Of a stretch of DNA of 64,000 nt, positions 61,089 to 64,000 are shown in pieces. The stretch comes from Mycobacterium sp. NAZ190054. GTDB lineage: Bacteria; Actinomycetota; Actinomycetes; Mycobacteriales; Mycobacteriaceae. Every line of letters begins with the position of its first letter. The stretch's first letter is position 1. The stretch spans positions 1 through 64,000 of the forward strand of contig NZ_LMVQ01000112.1 of the NCBI RefSeq assembly GCF_001545925.1, given 5' to 3'. Under the pieces are notes generated by a model that was not told the DNA's origin, did no database searches, and worked only from the letters and a program-made list of their open reading frames with translations. The position numbers and the translations under genes are program-made.

Positions 61089-61718
61089 CTAGGCGCGGCT
61101 GCCGACCAGAAGCCCGGCCGAGGCGAACTTGAGTCCGCTCCGGAGCTCTTCGAGGCTGATCGGATCGTCGGATTCGATGTAGCGCAGCGTGGTGGAGACG
61201 GCCATGTTGAAGAACAGCCAGGCGAGGGCACGTGGGCTGAGCTCGTCGCGGTACTGGTCGCGGTAGTGGCCCATGTGCAACGTGGCCATCGCGAGCAGTG
61301 TCGCGTTGAGACCGGAGATGTTCTCGAATGCCCTGGTGTAGTCGGGTCGTTCGGCGAGGTAGCGGATCAGGCGACGGTTGGCGATCGTGACGTCGATCAG
61401 GATGTCGATCGACGACTGCATCGCCGTCTCCGGCTCATCCAGGGTCACCGACCTCAGCATCTCCTCGATCGCCGGCGCCTGCTGAGCAGCCAGCCGCTCG
61501 ATGGCGGCGCTGATGATCTCGTCTTTGTCGGCGAAGTACTGATAGATCGAGCCCTTGCTGACACCGGCTCGGTCCGCGATCAGGTTGGTGGTCAGTTGAT
61601 CGGGGTCGGTCTTGAGCAGCAGACTCGCCGTCGTGCCCACAATTTTTGCGACCATATCGCGGGATCTCTGCTGCTGAGGTAACTTGCGTCGCTCTGAACT
61701 GCGTTTACGTGAGCTCAT
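61089..61718 (-). CDS. TetR-family transcriptional regulator
   Basis: A 209-residue regulator. HTH in LTTNLIADRAGVSKGSIYQYFADKDEIISAAIERLA; the preceding basic segment SSRKRSSERRKLPQQQRSRD is typical. The ligand domain is helical (ALAWLFFNMAVSTTLRYIE). It is divergent from the MpaB-like oxygenase gene, with a partial palindrome between, so it probably represses that gene and itself. ATG at 61716-61718. Confidence 0.92.
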   Translation of the reverse strand: MSSRKRSSERRKLPQQQRSRDMVAKIVGTTASLLLKTDPDQLTTNLIADRAGVSKGSIYQYFADKDEIISAAIERLAAQQAPAIEEMLRSVTLDEPETAMQSSIDILIDVTIANRRLIRYLAERPDYTRAFENISGLNATLLAMATLHMGHYRDQYRDELSPRALAWLFFNMAVSTTLRYIESDDPISLEELRSGLKFASAGLLVGSRA

Positions 61719-61744
61719 TGATGCTCCTGACGCGACTTGAATGC

Positions 61745-61756
61745 GACCTTACGGTC
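61745..61756. promoter_or_regulatory. Possible TetR operator GACC-TTAC-GGTC
   Basis: A 4-4-4 inverted repeat in the 82-nt gap between the divergent TetR and oxygenase genes. It is short, so the assignment is tentative. Further right, AGGAGG (61783-61788) precedes the oxygenase ATG by 12 nt. Confidence 0.4.
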
Positions 61757-61800
61757 ATATTAGCGTGCGGCAACCCGCTTACAGGAGGTATGCCACAGCC

Positions 61801-62751
61801 ATGACCGCCACGACCGACGCGGAAGTCTCGACAGGCGAGGGCCGATCGGGTGCACCCGAACTGGTTCCGATGGACTCGCTCACCGCCGAGCACACCGGGC
61901 GGTGGACGTTCCTGATCGTCGACGGGGCCGCGTTCATGATGCAGGCCATGGAACCCGTGATCGCCGAGATCACCGGCCGCTATTCCGCGGCGTTCCACGG
62001 GGATCCCGGCGGACGGGCCATCCGGTCGATCGACTCGGTGTTGCGCTGGACCTACGGCGGGACCGAGGCCGTGGCCGAAGGCAACCGCGTGCGCGCGATG
62101 CACCAGCCGATAACGATGAAGAGCGCCGCCTCCGGCAAGCAGATCAGCGCCCTGAACCCGCAGTCCTACCAATGGGTCATCGCGACCGGGTACATCGTCA
62201 CGGCACAGGGCGGTCGCCTGTTGATCGGGCGGGACTTCACCGAGGCCGAGAAGATCGAACTGCTCCGCGACAACCGCAGGCTGGCGCGGCTGCTGCACGT
62301 GCCGATGCGGGGCTACCCGGAAACCATCGCCGAGATGGACGAGTACTTCGAATCCTGGGTCGACAGGCTGGAGGCCACCCCGCAGGCCCTGCAGCTGATC
62401 GAGGACCTGAACACGGGCAAGGCCGAACTCCCGCCGTCCCTGCCCAGAGCACTGCACCCACTGGCGCGGGCGGTGGCGCGTCCGGGGCTGCGCCTGAACT
62501 ACCTGTCGATCGTCGGCCTGTTGGACCCGCGCCTGCGCGCCAAGCTCGGCGTCACGTGGAGCGCGGAAGAGCAACGCCGACTCGACCGCATCTACGCGAT
62601 GATCCGGACGGCCTACCGGGTGCTGCCCGACCGGCTGACCTATTTCCCGCTGGCTTACCACGCCCGCAAGCACCACCAGTGCCTGGAGAAGATGAAGGAG
62701 CGGCAGAAGAAGTCGTTCGCCTACCGCGTGCCGGGCGCTGTCGCGCCCTGA
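61801..62751 (+). CDS. MpaB/rubber-oxygenase-like (DUF2236) protein
   Basis: A 316-residue protein of the ER-bound oxygenase MpaB/Lcp-like family (PF09995). RWTFLIVDGAAFMMQAMEPVIAEITGRYS and VRAMHQPITMKSAASGKQISALNPQSYQWVIATGYIV are characteristic, with candidate heme-contact His residues in the latter block and in ALHPLARAVARPG. Family members are heme-binding and some cleave polyisoprene or prenyl chains. The ATG at 61801 has AGGAGG 12 nt upstream. No signal peptide. Likely controlled by the divergent TetR. Substrate unknown. Confidence 0.82.
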   Translation: MTATTDAEVSTGEGRSGAPELVPMDSLTAEHTGRWTFLIVDGAAFMMQAMEPVIAEITGRYSAAFHGDPGGRAIRSIDSVLRWTYGGTEAVAEGNRVRAMHQPITMKSAASGKQISALNPQSYQWVIATGYIVTAQGGRLLIGRDFTEAEKIELLRDNRRLARLLHVPMRGYPETIAEMDEYFESWVDRLEATPQALQLIEDLNTGKAELPPSLPRALHPLARAVARPGLRLNYLSIVGLLDPRLRAKLGVTWSAEEQRRLDRIYAMIRTAYRVLPDRLTYFPLAYHARKHHQCLEKMKERQKKSFAYRVPGAVAP

Positions 62752-62781
62752 GCCGGAGGCGAAACGGCAGATCCTGACCGG

Positions 62782-63384
62782 TCAGGCGATGATACGCACC
62801 AGGTAAGGCGTCATGCCGTTGGTGCGAACCGGCGAGACCGCCACGCCGGAATCGGTGGTCTCCACCATCTGGCCGTTACCGACGAACAGGGCCACGCTCT
62901 GTGTCCCGTCCGGTCCGTAGAAGATCAGATCGCCCGGCAAGGCCTGCGCCGGAAGGACTTTCTGCCCGACCTTGTACATCTCGCCGGACGACCGCGGCAG
63001 CTTCACCCCGACACCGGCGAACGCGTAGACCATCAGGCCGGAGGCGTCGAACCCGACCACCTCGATGCGCGGGGCGGGAGTCGGGACCGGCACGGTGAGA
63101 TTCGGCGTGACGCTCGGCAGGTTCAGGCCGGGCACCAGATCCGATGACTGTGCCTCGATCTCGGCCTGGTCGGGGGCGGTGGGCGCCGCGACGGTGCCCT
63201 TGCTCGGTCCGGACGCGCCACCGCCGCCGTAGGCGAACGGGACCCCACGCTGAGACAGGGCCCGCGCGATGACGACCTCGACCGCTTTCTGGTTGGTCGC
63301 CGACCGCGCGGGCTGAGCCGACGCGAGTCCCGGTGTCGCCAACACCAGGGCGAGACCGATCACGAAGATGAAGACGCGTCGCAT
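62782..63384 (-). CDS. ripD: RipD-like NlpC/P60 domain protein with substituted catalytic Cys
   Basis: A 200-residue exported protein. Signal peptide MRRVFIFVIGLALVLATPGLASA; the NlpC/P60 domain reads GFDASGLMVYAFAGVGVKLPRSSGEMYKVG and LPGDLIFYGPDGTQSVALFVG. The catalytic Cys (GFDCSG in active enzymes) is Ala and the His (HVGxYxG) is Ser, so it cannot hydrolyse peptidoglycan by the normal mechanism; this is the known state of M. tuberculosis RipD, which binds peptidoglycan. The C-terminus (SPVRTNGMTPYLVRIIA) also matches RipD. It is convergent with the oxygenase gene. Confidence 0.93.
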   Translation of the reverse strand: MRRVFIFVIGLALVLATPGLASAQPARSATNQKAVEVVIARALSQRGVPFAYGGGGASGPSKGTVAAPTAPDQAEIEAQSSDLVPGLNLPSVTPNLTVPVPTPAPRIEVVGFDASGLMVYAFAGVGVKLPRSSGEMYKVGQKVLPAQALPGDLIFYGPDGTQSVALFVGNGQMVETTDSGVAVSPVRTNGMTPYLVRIIA

Positions 63385-63469
63385 TGCAGTTCCACCGCTT
63401 TCCCGCCGCCAGCGCCGTCGCCGACGCTGGACTCAATGATTAACAACAGTCACTACAACCACTTCTACA

Positions 63470-63482
63470 CCACGTGACGTGG
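63470..63482. promoter_or_regulatory. Palindrome CCACGT-G-ACGTGG upstream of ripD
   Basis: A perfect 13-bp palindrome about 86 nt upstream of the ripD start, in the 197-nt gap between ripD and tpx. Possible operator; no regulator can be assigned. The gap contains no gene. Confidence 0.45.
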
Positions 63483-63581
63483 CATTTTGACGTCGTCGCA
63501 GGACGGTGAATCAAAGGGATGCGGGACCGGAACCGAACGGTGACCTATACCGGCGCGTCGCCCTCTATGGTGTGTCGCGCG

Positions 63582-64000
63582 TCAGGACTTCAGCGCTGCC
63601 AGGGCGGCGTCGTAGTCCGGCTCCTGGCCGATCTCGGGCACCAGCTCGGTGTAGGCGACCTTGCCGTCGGCGCCGACCACCACGACCGCGCGGGCCAGCA
63701 GTCCGGCCATCGGTCCGTCGGTGATCGTGACGCCGAAGTCGTCACCGAAGCTGTCGCGGAACGCCGAGGCCGTTGTGACGTTCTCGATGCCCTCCGCGCC
63801 GCAGAAGCGCTTCTGCGCGAACGGCAGATCCTTCGACACGCACAGCACCGACACCCCGCCTGCGGCGGCACGCTCGTTGAACTTGCGGACACTGGCCGCG
63901 CACACCGGGGTGTCGACGGACGGGAAGATGTTGAGCAGCAGGGGCTTGCCGCCGAACTGGTCGGTACCGACTGTGCCGAGATCGGTGCCCGTGAGTGTGA
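63582..64000 (-). CDS. tpx: Thiol peroxidase Tpx (partial, N-terminus cut off)
   Basis: C-terminal part of about 138 residues; the gene continues past the right edge. The peroxidatic motif [15 protein letters not shown] is intact, and [21 protein letters not shown] contains the resolving Cys, as in bacterial Tpx (atypical 2-Cys peroxiredoxin). [31 protein letters not shown] is also typical. Tpx reduces peroxides using thioredoxin. Stop codon at 63582-63584. Confidence 0.93.
   Translation of the reverse strand, partial: TLTGTDLGTVGTDQFGGKPLLLNIFPSVDTPVCAASVRKFNERAAAGGVSVLCVSKDLPFAQKRFCGAEGIENVTTASAFRDSFGDDFGVTITDGPMAGLLARAVVVVGADGKVAYTELVPEIGQEPDYDAALAALKS

Overview
The window is high-GC, gene-dense DNA from a mycobacterium or very close relative, most likely a fast-growing environmental type. 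The evidence is an antigen-85-type mycolyltransferase, a RipD-type inactivated NlpC/P60 protein, a FadD32-like fatty acyl-AMP ligase, a PE-PPE-domain hydrolase without a PE/PPE head, a DinB/mycothiol-type protein, an F420-type LLM oxidoreductase and frequent GTG/TTG starts with 4-nt coupled overlaps. I see no tRNA, rRNA, insertion sequence, phage gene or CRISPR array.

Layout. 1-7.6 kb: 2-hydroxyacid metabolism. A TRAP-type binding lipoprotein (cut by the edge) and an acyl-CoA ligase diverge from a TPP-dependent lyase-like enzyme, followed by the lactate oxidation operon lutABC and its divergent GntR/FadR regulator, with two TGGTC(A/T)GACCA operators between them. 7.7-19.5 kb: mixed accessory genes: SRPBCC protein, GMC oxidoreductase, cyclopropane-type methyltransferase, H+-ATPase-like P-type ATPase, HesB-like protein, TspO, HSL-type esterase, membrane diguanylate cyclase, GltS-type symporter, TetR. 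19.7-26.2 kb: a molybdopterin oxidoreductase, then an arsenic locus (ArsR, ArsI/CadI-type glyoxalase-fold protein, MFS transporter, second ArsR, Acr3, ArsC) with ArsR-like operators. 26.2-31 kb: FAD monooxygenase, IclR regulator and a divergent three-gene set resembling dimethylmalate lyase plus a two-subunit aconitase-family hydro-lyase.

31-42.5 kb: a three-gene coupled set (HTH protein, alpha/beta hydrolase, YqeY-like protein), then the most interesting region: a ten-gene leftward operon running from 42545 down to 32800. It encodes a complete NMT1/SsuA-type ABC importer, a creatinase-fold hydrolase with lost metal ligands, an amidohydrolase, a 4-OT tautomerase fused to a VOC domain, an enolase-superfamily enzyme, an opine-dehydrogenase-family protein, a dipicolinate-synthase-A-like protein and an FCD-type GntR regulator. 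Many of its genes overlap. It looks like an uptake and catabolic pathway for a nitrogen-containing, possibly opine-like compound, and I do not recognise it as a described pathway.

42.7-64 kb: FUSC-type membrane protein with divergent MarR, FKBP lipoprotein, S4 RNA-binding protein, type II NADH dehydrogenase with a C-terminal extension, antigen-85-type protein, methyltransferase, DinB protein, acyl-CoA ligase, LLM oxidoreductase, hydrolases, two secreted proteins with repetitive acidic tails, MOSC protein, YdcF-like and CPBP membrane proteins, FAAL, TetR with a divergent MpaB-like oxygenase, RipD and a truncated thiol peroxidase (Tpx) at the right edge.
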